DNA of 64,000 nt, taken from NCBI RefSeq assembly GCF_024703995.1, contig NZ_JAMXQV010000002.1, positions 62,001 through 126,000 on the forward strand, given 5' to 3'. A program made the translations under genes and the position numbers. This DNA is from Amycolatopsis iheyensis. GTDB lineage: Bacteria > Actinomycetota > Actinomycetes > Mycobacteriales > Pseudonocardiaceae. The notes beneath the pieces were generated by a model, which searched no databases, had not been told where the DNA came from, and saw only the letters and a program-made list of their open reading frames with translations. The first letter of the stretch is position 1. Every line of letters starts with the position of its first letter. This document shows, in pieces, positions 49,439 through 58,790 of this stretch.

Positions 49439-49734
49439 TTGTTCGTGCTCGACACCGGCTGCCGCTGGCGAGACCTACCCGAGCAGCTCGGATGCGGTTC
49501 CGGGCACACCGCGTGGCGGCGGCGAACACCCACGACAGCATGCTGTTCGAGCCGCTGCTGGACACGAACCGACCGTGCGCGGCCACCACGGCCGGGTGGG
49601 CCGGCCACGATGCCGACCGGACAAGCTGCACGCCGACAAGGGCTACGACTACCGCCGCTACCTGACCCGCCGCGGTATCAAGGTCCGTATCGCCCGGCGC
49701 GGGATTGAGGGCGAGTCCCGCCTCGGCCGCCTCT
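49439..49734 (+). pseudogene. Decayed IS5-family transposase
   Basis: Fragments of an IS5/IS427-type transposase are readable in different frames: VLDTGCRWRDLPEQLG with its following GSGHTAWRR from 49439, then after at least one frameshift KLHADKGYDYRRYLTRRGI and KVRIARRGIEGESRLGR up to ~49732. The N-terminal ~40 residues, most of the centre and the C-terminal DDE Glu region are missing or scrambled. It cannot encode an active enzyme. It abuts the 3' end of the cold-shock gene. Confidence 0.8.
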
Positions 49735-50682
49735 TCAGAGGCGTTCGATGCGGTCGGCCTGCGGGCCCCGGTCGCTCTGACGCACCGCGTACCGGACCCG
49801 GTCACCCTTCTGCAGCGGCTCCGACCCCATGACCACGGACACGTGGGCGAAGAGATCGTCGCCGCCTGCGTCCGGGGTGATGAAGCCGAAGCCGCGGTCG
49901 GCGTCGTAGCGCGCGACGACGCCCTCGCCGCCTCGTACGGGCACCTCCCGCGCCGCCGGCCCCGCGGCCGCGGCAGGCGCCGGCCGCTGCGGCGCCGGCT
50001 GGGGCTCGGCGCCCCGGACCAGGTGCACGTCGCGGGCCTGCGGGCCCTTGTCTCCACTGGCCACCTCGTAGGCGACGCGGTCGCCCTCCGCGAGCCACGT
50101 CAGCCCCTCGGCCAGGGCCCGGGCGTGAACGAAGACGTCCCCGGCGCCGGAGTCGGGGTTGATGAAGCCGAAGCCCTTGTCCTCGTCGTACCAGGCCACC
50201 GTGCCGTCGGCACCGTCGGCGATACCGGCCGCAGCGGGTGAGCCGGCCCCTGCTCCCAGCGGGATCACGTGCCCGGCCTGCGGGCCGCGCTCGCCTTCGA
50301 CGATCAGGAAGGCCACCCGCTGTCCCTCGCTGACCACGCCGCCGGTCACGATGGCGGAGCTGTGCACGAAGATGTCGGCGCCGCCGCCGTCCGGCGACGC
50401 GAAGCCGTACCCCTTGCCCGGCTCGTACCAGTTGATGGTGCCGAGCAGGCCCACGGCGCTGCCGGTGGCCGCCTCGGCGGTGACGCGAACGCGCAGCGCC
50501 TGGGGCCCGCGGTCGTTCTCGCCGACCTCGAACGCGACGGCCTGACCCTCGCGGAGCAGTTTCGCGCCGCCGTCCCCGACGATCTCGGAGGCGTGCACGA
50601 ACACGTCCGGCGAGCCGTCCTCGGGCGCGAGGAAGCCGAAACCACGTTCGGCGTCGAACCAACGGACGGTTCCTTGCGGCAT
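49735..50682 (-). CDS. Tandem four-domain cold-shock protein
   Basis: A 315-aa protein made of four CSDs separated by linkers: [60 protein letters not shown] and [20 protein letters not shown]. Each has RNP1 (GFGF or GYGF) and RNP2 (VFVH, IFVH, VFVH, LFAH), so all four should bind single-stranded nucleic acid; only the last RNP2 deviates. A Pro/Ala linker precedes domain four. ATG 50682 has GGAG seven bases upstream. Bacterial cold-shock proteins are normally single ~67-aa domains. It is the passenger between the inverted repeats. Confidence 0.9.
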   Translation of the reverse strand: MPQGTVRWFDAERGFGFLAPEDGSPDVFVHASEIVGDGGAKLLREGQAVAFEVGENDRGPQALRVRVTAEAATGSAVGLLGTINWYEPGKGYGFASPDGGGADIFVHSSAIVTGGVVSEGQRVAFLIVEGERGPQAGHVIPLGAGAGSPAAAGIADGADGTVAWYDEDKGFGFINPDSGAGDVFVHARALAEGLTWLAEGDRVAYEVASGDKGPQARDVHLVRGAEPQPAPQRPAPAAAAGPAAREVPVRGGEGVVARYDADRGFGFITPDAGGDDLFAHVSVVMGSEPLQKGDRVRYAVRQSDRGPQADRIERL

Positions 50683-50813
50683 CAAAGGCTCCAGGTCGAG
50701 AGGTGTGCACTGGCCCCCAGTCTCTCTGACAGACCTCCGGTCCGTCGGGCCGGGTCCACAGGCGGGCGGTGCGGAGCCACGGGCGGGCCGTTGGTTCACC
50801 TGGCGACACGCCG

Positions 50814-50831
50814 AGTTTTGAGACCAGGTCT
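50814..50831 (-). repeat. Right terminal inverted repeat
   Basis: AGTTTTGAGACCAGGTCT, the exact inverted copy of 49393-49410. It touches the stop codon of the DUF2795 gene. Confidence 0.9.
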
Positions 50832-51043
50832 CAGGGCGCCCCGCCGATGTGCCTGGCCGACACCGCTTCCCAGACGGCGTCGAAGTCGTCGTAGCGGCCG
50901 GAGTCGGGCAGGCCGCCGAGGGATCCCAGCACGGAGTCGCCGCCGCCGGCCGCGGCCGCGCGCCGGAGGAGCTCGTCGCGGCCGCACGGGTACTGCGTCT
51001 CGGCCAGGTGCTGTTCGAGGCTGGGTCGGTCCGGTGCAGGCAT
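50831..51043 (-). CDS. DUF2795 domain protein
   Basis: A 70-aa protein with the DUF2795 pattern: [26 protein letters not shown], then a Leu/Pro turn and [11 protein letters not shown]. The function of this small actinobacterial family is unknown. ATG 51043. Its TGA (50831-50833) overlaps the last base of the mobile element, so the insertion is exactly at its 3' end, convergent with the L7/L12-like gene on the other side. Confidence 0.75.
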   Translation of the reverse strand: MPAPDRPSLEQHLAETQYPCGRDELLRRAAAAGGGDSVLGSLGGLPDSGRYDDFDAVWEAVSARHIGGAP

Positions 51044-51077
51044 GATCGAGGCGTACCCGCCGCTCCCGGCCCGAAAC

Positions 51078-52079
51078 TCAGCCCACGACGATCGTGTGCG
51101 CCGACCGCGCCACCAGCTCGCCGATCACCGGGTGCCCCGGCAGCTCCCCGGCGACCAGCAGCCCGCCGGACGTCTGCGCGTCGGCCAGCAGCAACGCCTC
51201 GTCCGCCGAGATCCGCGAGACGTCCACGTGCGGGCTCACCCAGTCGAGGTTGCGGCGGGTGCCGCCGCTGACGTACCCGTCACGCAGTGCCTCGCGCGCG
51301 CCCTCGAGGTAGGGCACGGCCGCGGGGTCCAGCCGGGCCGTGACGCCGCTGGCCCGCGCCAGCTTGTGCAGGTGGCCGAGCAGCCCGAACCCGGTGACGT
51401 CGGTGGCGCAGACCGCCCCGGCGGCCAGCGCGGCCTCGGCGGCGGTGTCGTTCAGCGTCGTCATGACGTCGATCGCCTGCGCGAACCGCTCGCCGGTGGC
51501 CTTGTGCCGCGAGTTCAGCACGCCGACGCCGAGCGGCTTGGTCAGCGTCAGCGGCACGCCCGCGCGGCCGGCGTCGTTGCGCAGCAGCCGCGCCGGATCC
51601 GCGACGCCGGTGACCGCCAGCCCGTACTTCGGCTCGGGGTCGTCGATGCTGTGCCCGCCGGCCAGGTGGCACCCGGCGCGGCCGCAGACGTCGAGACCGC
51701 CGCGCAGCACCTCGGCCGCCAGCTCGAAGGGCAACGTCTCCCGCGGCCAGCCGAGCAGGTTCACCGCCACCACCGGGGTGCCGCCCATGGCGTAGACGTC
51801 GGAAAGCGCGTTGGCCGCCGCGATCCGGCCCCAGTCGTAGGCGTCGTCGACGACCGGGGTGAAGAAGTCCGTGGTCGCGATCAGCGCGGTGGTCCCGGAG
51901 ATCCGGACCGCGGCCGCGTCGTCGCCGGTGTCGAGGCCGACGAGCAGCTCGCCCGCCGGGTTCGCGGGCGCGGAGCCGGTGAGGCCGCGCACGGCCTCCT
52001 CCAGCTCGCCGGGCGGGATCTTGCACGCACAGCCGCCGCCGTGCGCGTACTGCGTCAGTCGGTAACCCACGAGTTTCAT
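51078..52079 (-). CDS. selD: Selenophosphate synthetase SelD
   Basis: A 333-aa enzyme making selenophosphate from selenide and ATP. The active-site region reads [13 protein letters not shown] with Cys17 and Lys20 at the same positions as E. coli SelD, so a Cys (not Sec) form. Further AIRS-fold motifs are [50 protein letters not shown] and [12 protein letters not shown] 52079 is chosen over 52163 because it gives the family N-terminus. It is divergent from tRNA-Sec/selA/selB with only 46 bp between, forming a compact selenium locus. Confidence 0.96.
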   Translation of the reverse strand: MKLVGYRLTQYAHGGGCACKIPPGELEEAVRGLTGSAPANPAGELLVGLDTGDDAAAVRISGTTALIATTDFFTPVVDDAYDWGRIAAANALSDVYAMGGTPVVAVNLLGWPRETLPFELAAEVLRGGLDVCGRAGCHLAGGHSIDDPEPKYGLAVTGVADPARLLRNDAGRAGVPLTLTKPLGVGVLNSRHKATGERFAQAIDVMTTLNDTAAEAALAAGAVCATDVTGFGLLGHLHKLARASGVTARLDPAAVPYLEGAREALRDGYVSGGTRRNLDWVSPHVDVSRISADEALLLADAQTSGGLLVAGELPGHPVIGELVARSAHTIVVG

Positions 52080-52125
52080 CGTGCCCGCCGACCCGGAGCT
52101 TGGCAGGATGGCAGTCATGGTGCAG

Positions 52126-52220
52126 GGAGGCGTATCCGGCCTGGTGACCGGCACGGTCTTCAAAACCGTTGAGCGGCAGGTCCTGTCGCTGGCGGGTTCG
52201 ATTCCCGTCCGCCTCCGCCA
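52126..52220 (+). tRNA. selC: tRNA-Sec (anticodon UCA)
   Basis: A 95-nt tRNA. The extended acceptor stem pairs GGAGGCG (52126-52132) with CGCCTCC (52210-52216), followed by G and an encoded CCA. The D arm is CCGG-N8-CCGG. The anticodon stem-loop ACGGT-CTTCAAA-ACCGT has anticodon TCA. The long variable arm is AGCGGCAGG/CCTGTCGCT. The T arm has loop TTCGATT. Size and long arms are diagnostic for selenocysteine tRNA. The final A of CCA (52220) is also the first base of the selA ATG. Confidence 0.96.
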
Positions 52221-53494
52221 TGCCTGACCCGCGTCGCGCGATCCCGCGCACCGACGCCGTGCTGGCCGAGCCCCGGATCGCCAAGGCCGCCGGGACGCTC
52301 GGGCGCGACCTGGTGAAGGCGATCGTCAACGCCGTCCAGCAGGCCGCCCGCGTGGGTGAGATCGCCCCGGCCGACGTCGTCGACACCGTCCTCGCGCGGC
52401 TCCCGGCGGGCGCGTCCTCGCTGCGGCCGGTGGTGAACGCGACCGGTGTCGTCGTGCACACGAACCTCGGCCGGGCCCCGCTTTCCGGGGCCGCCCTCGA
52501 CGCGTTGACCGCGGCCGCCGGCGCGACCGACGTCGAGTTCGACCTGACGACCGGCGAGCGCGCCCGCCGGGGACGCGGGGCACTCGCGGCGCTGGCCGCC
52601 GCCGTACCGGACGCGGGTGGCGTGCACGTGGTCAACAACAACGCCGCCGCGCTGCTGCTGTGCGCGCTCGCCCTCGCGCCCGGCCGCGAGATCGTCGTCA
52701 GCCGCGGCGAGCTGGTCGAAATCGGCGACGGCTTCCGCATCCCCGACCTCCTCGCGTCGACCGGCGCCCGGCTGCGCGAAGTCGGCACGACGAACCGGAC
52801 GTCGATCCGCGACTACGCGGCCGCGCTCGGCCCCGAAACCGGGTTCGTGCTCAAGGTGCACCCGTCGAACTACCAGGTCACCGGCTTCACCTCGGCAGTG
52901 CCGATCGGTGAGCTGGCCGGCCTCGGGGTGCCGGTGGTCGCCGACATCGGGTCGGGGTTGCTCACCCCGCACCCGCTGCTGCCCGACGAGCCGGACGCCA
53001 CGAGCGCACTCCGGGCGGGCGCCGCGGTCGTCACCGCCAGCGGCGACAAGCTCCTCGGCGGACCGCAGGCCGGCCTGCTGTTCGGCGCGGCGGACGTCGT
53101 CGAACGCCTGCGCCGCCACCCGGCCGCCCGCGCCCTGCGCGTCGACAAGCTCACGCTCGCCGCTCTCGAAGCGACCCTGCGCGGGCCGGAACCGCCGGTG
53201 CGGGCCGCCCTCGACGTGCCCGTCGAAAGCCTCCGCCGGCGCGCCGAAGCCCTGGCCGAGGCGCTGGGCGCCGATGCGGTCGCGTCGGTGGCGGCCGTCG
53301 GCGGCGGGGGCGCACCCGGTGTCGAGCTGCCGAGCGCCGCAGTGAGCCTGCCCGCCCGGTACGCGGCCGCGTTGCGCGCCGGCGAGCCCGCGGTGGTCGG
53401 CCGGGTGTCGGGGGACCGGTGCCTGCTCGACCTGCGGACCGTCCGGCCGCAAGAGGACGTGAAGATCCTGGAAGCCGTCCGCCGATGCGGGTGA
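52220..53494 (+). CDS. selA: L-seryl-tRNA(Sec) selenium transferase SelA
   Basis: A 424-aa PLP enzyme converting Ser-tRNA-Sec to Sec-tRNA-Sec. Signatures are VNATGVVVHTNLGRAPLS, VEFDLTTGERARRG, NNNAAALLL and the PLP lysine in TASGDKLLGGPQAG (Lys277). ATG 52220 begins at the last base of the tRNA-Sec CCA and has no separate SD, so expression after tRNA 3' processing would be nearly leaderless. The next in-frame candidate (GTG at residue 14) would cut into the conserved N-terminus. It overlaps selB by 10 bp. Confidence 0.95.
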   Translation: MPDPRRAIPRTDAVLAEPRIAKAAGTLGRDLVKAIVNAVQQAARVGEIAPADVVDTVLARLPAGASSLRPVVNATGVVVHTNLGRAPLSGAALDALTAAAGATDVEFDLTTGERARRGRGALAALAAAVPDAGGVHVVNNNAAALLLCALALAPGREIVVSRGELVEIGDGFRIPDLLASTGARLREVGTTNRTSIRDYAAALGPETGFVLKVHPSNYQVTGFTSAVPIGELAGLGVPVVADIGSGLLTPHPLLPDEPDATSALRAGAAVVTASGDKLLGGPQAGLLFGAADVVERLRRHPAARALRVDKLTLAALEATLRGPEPPVRAALDVPVESLRRRAEALAEALGADAVASVAAVGGGGAPGVELPSAAVSLPARYAAALRAGEPAVVGRVSGDRCLLDLRTVRPQEDVKILEAVRRCG

Positions 53495-55200
53495 TCGTCA
53501 CCGCCGGCCACGTCGACCACGGCAAGTCCACCCTGGTCCGCCGGCTCACCGGGATGGAGCCGGACCGGTGGGCCGAAGAGCGCCGCCGCGGGCTCACCAT
53601 CGACCTCGGCTTCGGCTGGACGAAGATCGGCGACGAGGACGTCGCGTTCGTCGACGTCCCGGGCCACGAACGGTTCGTGCCCAACATGCTCGCCGGTGCC
53701 GGGCCCGCGCCGGCGGTGCTGTTCGTCGTCGCGGCCGACGAGGGCTGGATGCCGCAGTCGGCCGAGCACCTCGCCGCGCTCGACGCGTTCGGCGTGCGGC
53801 GTGGCCTGCTCGTCGTCACGAAGGCCGACCGCGCCGACCCCGCCGCCGCGACGGCCGCCGCCCGGGCCGAGATCGGCCGGACGTCGCTGGGCGCGGTGCC
53901 GAGCGTCGCCGTCAGCGGCGCCACGGGCGCGGGCTTCGACGAGCTGCGCGCGGCGATCGACACCCTGGCCGGTGGTTTGCCGACGCCCGATCCGGCCGCC
54001 GACGTCCGGCTGTGGATCGACCGCGCGTTCACCGTTTCCGGGGCCGGCACTGTCGTCACCGGCACCCTCGCGGCGGGAACGATCGCGGTCGGCGACGAGC
54101 TGCTGCTCGGCGAGACGCGGGTGAAGGTCCGCGGCCTGCAGGCACTCGGCGAGCCCCACGACCGGGTGGCGGCGGTGGCGCGCGTGGCGGTGAACCTGCG
54201 CGGCCTCGCGCGCGGCGATGTCGGCCGCGGCGACGTCCTGCTGACCCCGGACCGCTGGTTGACCACCGCCGAGTTCGACGTCCGGGTGCACGGCGCCGAC
54301 CTCCACCGGAACCTGGTGCTGCACTTCGGCACGGCGGCGCTGCCGGTGCGGGTCCGGCCACTGGGGACGGACACCGCGCGGCTCACGACGACCATCGCGC
54401 TGCCGTTGCGCGTGGGCGACCGCGGGCTGCTGCGCGACCCCGGCGAGCACCGGATCGCCGCCGGGTTCGATGTGCTCGACGTCCGGCCGCCGTCGCTGGT
54501 TCGCCGGGGCGCGGCCCGGACCCGCGGCGAGGAGCTGGCCGACCCCGACCTGGCCCGGACCTACCTGCGGCGGAACGGGTTCGTGCGGGCGGCGGACTTC
54601 GCGGCGATGGGCCTGCCGGAGACCGGCGACCGGATCGGGGACTGGTGCGCCGACCCGGCCCGCGTCGCCGGGCTGCGGGTCGAGGCCGCCGCGGCCGTCC
54701 GGGGCTGGGACGCCCTGGCCGCGGGGATGCCGGTCGAAGCGCTCCGGTACCGGCTCGCCGTCCCGGCGCCGGAGCTGGTCGGCCCGCTCCTGGCGGGCAC
54801 CGGGTTCGAGGTCGCGGGCGGACTGGTGCGGCGGCCCGGCGCGGGCCTCGCCCCGGCCGTCGAGAAGGCGTTGGAGACGGTGGCCAAGCGGCTCGCCGAG
54901 CACCCGTTCCGCGCCCCGGAGGCCGACGAGCTGCGTGCGCTGGGCCTGGGCCGCCGCGAGCTGGCGGCGGCCGTCCGGCTCGGCCGGCTGACCGTGGTCG
55001 CGGAGGGCGTGGTGCTCGCCCCGGACGTCGAAGAGCGCGCGGCGGCGGAGCTGCGTCGGCTGGCTCAGCCGTTCACGGTGTCGGAGGCACGTCAGGCGTT
55101 CGGCAGTACTCGGCGGGTGATGATCCCGCTGTTGGAACGCCTCGACGCGGCGGGCGTAACGGAACCGCTGGGCGATGGGACTCGCATGGTGCGCGACTAG
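53485..55200 (+). CDS. selB: Selenocysteine-specific elongation factor SelB
   Basis: A 571-aa translational GTPase. G1 is GHVDHGKST (8-16), followed by the switch region with ERRRGLTIDLGFGW, G3 DVPGHERFV and G4 TKAD. Domains II and III follow, then a C-terminal winged-helix array that binds the SECIS RNA; the last WH ends in TRRVMIPLLERLDAAGVTEPL. It brings Sec-tRNA to the UGA of formate dehydrogenase downstream. ATG 53485 overlaps the selA stop. The last ~150 bp, encoding the terminal winged helix, are repeated twice after the TAG. Confidence 0.95.
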   Translation: MRVIVTAGHVDHGKSTLVRRLTGMEPDRWAEERRRGLTIDLGFGWTKIGDEDVAFVDVPGHERFVPNMLAGAGPAPAVLFVVAADEGWMPQSAEHLAALDAFGVRRGLLVVTKADRADPAAATAAARAEIGRTSLGAVPSVAVSGATGAGFDELRAAIDTLAGGLPTPDPAADVRLWIDRAFTVSGAGTVVTGTLAAGTIAVGDELLLGETRVKVRGLQALGEPHDRVAAVARVAVNLRGLARGDVGRGDVLLTPDRWLTTAEFDVRVHGADLHRNLVLHFGTAALPVRVRPLGTDTARLTTTIALPLRVGDRGLLRDPGEHRIAAGFDVLDVRPPSLVRRGAARTRGEELADPDLARTYLRRNGFVRAADFAAMGLPETGDRIGDWCADPARVAGLRVEAAAAVRGWDALAAGMPVEALRYRLAVPAPELVGPLLAGTGFEVAGGLVRRPGAGLAPAVEKALETVAKRLAEHPFRAPEADELRALGLGRRELAAAVRLGRLTVVAEGVVLAPDVEERAAAELRRLAQPFTVSEARQAFGSTRRVMIPLLERLDAAGVTEPLGDGTRMVRD

Positions 55201-55524
55201 GCCTGCGTTGGGCGGAGCTGCGTCGGCTGTCCACGGTGTCCGAGGCGCGCAAGGTGTTCGGCAGTACTCGGCGGGTGATGATCCCGCTGCTGGAGCGCCT
55301 CGACGCGGCGGGCGTAACGGAACCGCTGGACGACGGAACCCGAAGGGTGCGCGGTTAGACATGCGTTGGCGGAGCTGCGCCGACTGGCTCAGCCGTTCAC
55401 GGTGTCGGAGGCGCGTCAGGCGCTCGGCAGCACGCGCCGGGTGATGATCCCGCTGCTGGAACGCCTCGACGCGGCGGGCGCAACGGAACCGCTCGGCGAC
55501 GGAACCCGAAGGGTGCGTGGTTAG
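55048..55524 (+). repeat. Three tandem copies of the selB 3' end
   Basis: Copy 1 is within selB (55048-55200), copy 2 is 55215-55359 and copy 3 is 55373-55524. Each begins GAGCTGCG, encodes the terminal winged helix (TVSEAR.. STRRVMIPLLERLDAAG..) and ends in its own TAG, followed by a shared linker ending TGCGTT. The copies have diverged by scattered substitutions but kept open frames; copy 2 lacks about 9 bp near its start. They are in different frames after each stop, so readthrough would not join them. No start codon or SD supports expression of copies 2 and 3. Confidence 0.88.
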
Positions 55525-55562
55525 ACCTGCGTTCCGCGGGTATCGGGATTACCGTGCCAGGT

Positions 55563-58500
55563 ATGAGCGTGCGACGGTGGATCGAAGGCTGGCCGGTGTA
55601 CCGGCAGCTGACCGGTCCCGACCGCACCGCGCGTGGCGCCGCGGCCAAATCGGACGGTTCGGAGAAATGGCACGCCCGCACCGAAGACGCCGACCGGGTG
55701 GTCAAGTCCATCTGCCCGTACTGCGCCGTCGGCTGCGGTCAAAAGGTCTACGTCAAGGACGGCCGCGTCACGCAGATCGAGGGTGACCCGGACTCGCCCA
55801 TCTCGCGCGGCAGGCTCTGCCCGAAGGGGGCGGCCAGCAAGCAGCTCGTGACCAGCCCGAGCCGCGTCACCGAAGTCCTCTACCGGCGTCCGTACGGCAC
55901 CGACTGGGAACGCCTGCCCCTCGAGAAGGCGATGGACATGATCGCCGACCGGGTCCTCAAGACCCGCGACGAGACGTGGCAGGACACCGACGACCAGGGG
56001 CGCAAGCTCAACCGCACGCTCGGCTTCGCCAGCCTGGGCGGCGCGACCCTGGACAACGAAGAGAACTACCTGATGAAGAAGCTGTACACCGCGCTGGGCG
56101 CGATACAGATCGAAAACCAGGCCCGTATTTGACACTCCGCCACGGTTCCCGGTCTGGGGACCTCCTTCGGTCGTGGTGGCGCCACGACGTTCCAGCAAGA
56201 TCTCGCCAACGCCGACTGCATCGTCATCCAGGGCTCGAACATGGCCGAGTGCCACCCGGTCGGGTTCCAGTGGGTGATGGAGGCGAAGGCCCGCGGCGCG
56301 AAGATCATCCACGTCGACCCGCGGTTCACCCGCACCAGCGCGGTCTCGCACGTCCACGCGGCGCTGCGCGCGGGCACCGACATCGCGTTCCTCGGCGGCC
56401 TGATCAACCACGTGCTGAGCAACGACCTGGACTTCCGGGAGTACGTGCTGGCCTACACCAACGCGGCCGCCATCCTGCGTGAGGACTTCCAGGACACCGA
56501 GGACCTCGACGGCGTCTTCTCCGGCTACGACCCCGAGAAGCGCCAGTACGACATGACGTCGTGGGAGTACGAAGGCGCGCCGACCGTGCCCGCGGCCGGC
56601 TCCACCGACCCCGAGCAGCCGGGTGAGCCGGGCTCGGAGAGCCACCACGGCGGTGAGGCGCACCAGAGCACGGCCCGTGCCGACACCTACGGCAGCGGCG
56701 GCGCGGCCGTCGGGGCCAAGCCGAAGACCGACGAGACACTGCAGCACCCGCGGTGCGTCTTCCAGGTGCTCAAGCGGCATTTCGCCCGCTACACGCCCGA
56801 GGCCGTCGCCGACGTCTGCGGCCTGCCGGTCGAGCAGTTCACCGAGATCGCCGAGGCGATCACCGCGAACTCGGGCCGCGACCGGACGACGGCATGGGTG
56901 TACTCGGTCGGCTGGACCCACCACACGGTCGGCGCGCAGTACATCCGGACGGCGTCGATCCTGCAGACGCTGCTCGGCAACATCGGCCGCCCCGGCGGCG
57001 GCATCCTCGCGCTGCGCGGCCATGCCAGCATCCAGGGCTCGACCGACATCCCGACGCTGTTCAACCTGCTGCCCGGCTACATCCCGATGCCGCACGCGCA
57101 CCAGCACCAGAGCCTCGACGAGTTCGTCGCGGCCGACGCGGGCAAGACCGGCTTCTGGGGCAACATGCGCTCCTACGCCGTGAGCCTGCTGAAGTCCTAC
57201 TGGGGCGATTCCGCCCAGCCGCACAACGACTTCCGCTTCGACTACCTGCCCCGCCTCACCGGCGACCACGGGACCTACGCGACGGTGCAGAAGCAGATCG
57301 AGGGGGAGTGCAAGGGCTACTTCCTGGTCGGGGAGAACCCGGCGGTCGGCTCGGCCAACGGCAAGTTCCAGCGCCTCGGCCTGGCCAACCTCGACTGGCT
57401 CGTCGTCCGCGACCTGCAAATGATCGAAAGCGCGACGTTCTGGAAGGACGGTCCCGAGATCGAGACCGGCGAGCTGAAGCCCGAAGAGATCGGCACCGAG
57501 GTCTTCTTCCTGCCCGCCGCCGCGCACACCGAAAAGGACGGCAGCTTCACCAACACCCAGCGCCTGCTGCAGTGGCACCACAAGGCCGTCGAACCACCCG
57601 GTGACGCCCGCAGCGACCTGTGGTTCTACTACCACCTGGGCCGGATCATCCGGGAACGGATCGGCGACGACCCGCGTGACGCGCCGATCCGCGACCTGAC
57701 CTGGAGCTACCCCGTCGAGGGCCCGACCGGCGACCCGAGCGCGGAGTCCGTGCTCGCCGAGATCAACGGCCACGGCCCCGAAGGCCCGCTCTCGGCCTAC
57801 ACCGAACTGAAGGACGACGGCTCGACCGCGTGCGGCTGCTGGATCTACTGCGGGGTCCGCGCCGGCGGGAAGAACCAGGCCGCCAACCGGCAGCCGGGCC
57901 AGGACCAGGACTGGGTCGCGAAGGGCTGGGCCTGGGCGTGGCCGGCGAACCGGCGGATCCTCTACAACCGCGCGTCCGCCGATCCCGACGGCAAGCCGTG
58001 GAGCGAGCGGAAGAAACTGCTCAGCTGGGACGCCGAACAGGGCAAGTGGGTCGGCCCGGACGTCCCGGACTTCGAGCCCACCAAGGCCCCGGACCACGTG
58101 CCGCCCGAAGGCGCGAAGGCGCAGGAAGCGCTGGGCGGACGCGACCCGTTCATCATGCAGACCGACGGCAAGGCCTGGCTCTACGTCCCGGCCGGGCTCG
58201 CCGACGGGCCGCTGCCCACGCACTACGAGCCGTTCGAAAGCCCGGTGGACAACGCGCTCTACAGCCAGCAGGAGACGCCGACGCGCCAGACCCTCGAGAG
58301 CCCGTCGAACCCCTACAACCCGGCGCGGAGCAAGGTTTACCCGTACGTGTTCACGACCTACCGGCTCACCGAGCACCACACGGCGGGCGGGATGAGCCGG
58401 ACGCTGCCCTACCTCTCGGAGCTGCAGCCGGAGTTCTTCTGCGAGGTGTCGCCGGCGCTCGCGGCCGAACGCGGGCTCGAGAACGGCGGCTGGGCGACGA

Positions 58501-58790
58501 TCATCTCGGCGCGCACGGCCATCGAGGCCCGGGTGCTGGTCACCGACCGGGTGAAGCCGCTGAAGGTCCGCGGCCGGACCATCCACCAGGTCGGGCTGCC
58601 CTACCACTGGGGCCCGAACGGGCTTTCCCGCGGCGACGCGGCCAACGACCTGCTCTCGATCGTGCTGGATCCGAACGTGCACATCCAGGAGTCCAAGGCG
58701 GCGACCTGTGACATCCGGCCGGGACGCCGCCCGCGCGGCGCCGCGCTGCCGGCCATGGTCGAGGAGTACCGGAGGCGAGCCGATGGCTGA
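55563..58790 (+). CDS. Selenocysteine-containing formate dehydrogenase alpha subunit
   Basis: A 1075-aa molybdopterin/tungstopterin oxidoreductase oxidising formate to CO2. The N-terminal 4Fe-4S site is Cys51, 54, 58 and 86 (CPYCAVGC, RLCPKG). Residue 190 is encoded by in-frame TGA (56130-56132) within ARI-U-HS, exactly where Sec ligates the metal in FDHs. The open frame continues through the MopB domain (GSNMAECHPVGFQWVMEAK, VDPRFTRTSAVS, GNIGRPGGGILALRGHA) to the molydopterin-binding domain (PYHWGPNGLS). ATG 55563 is chosen, with GTG 55554 as alternative. No Tat signal is obvious. It overlaps the beta-subunit gene by 8 bp. Confidence 0.95.
56130..56162 (+). promoter_or_regulatory. SECIS element after the FDH UGA codon
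   Basis: UGA at 56130-56132 is followed by a 7-bp stem, GGUUCCC (56144-56150) with GGGGACC (56156-56162), closing the loop GGUCU (56151-56155). The loop begins 18 nt after UGA and is identical in sequence and spacing to the E. coli fdhF SECIS as I remember it. It is read by SelB. Confidence 0.93.

Larger units (their letters stand above)
49393..50831. mobile_element. IS5-like element shell enclosing a cold-shock gene
   Basis: Perfect 18-bp inverted repeats bound a 1439-bp segment containing a decayed transposase (plus strand, left) and an intact four-CSD gene (minus strand). The bases flanking GACC/GGTC are TTA on the left and TCA on the right, both TNA, compatible with but not proving the short target duplications of IS5 relatives. 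Both outside genes end exactly at the repeat. A derivative that captured a passenger gene is inferred; insertion next to a pre-existing csd gene followed by rearrangement is the alternative. Confidence 0.7.

Noticed and set aside
55201..55524. Readthrough of the selB TAG to give a longer SelB with extra winged helices
   Set aside because: Copies 2 and 3 are out of frame with the preceding stop (offsets of 14 and 13 bases), so simple readthrough cannot join them.
55563..56132. Formate dehydrogenase as a pseudogene truncated by a nonsense codon
   Set aside because: The UGA sits at the catalytic Sec position with a proper SECIS, the frame continues for 885 codons, and the Sec machinery is adjacent.
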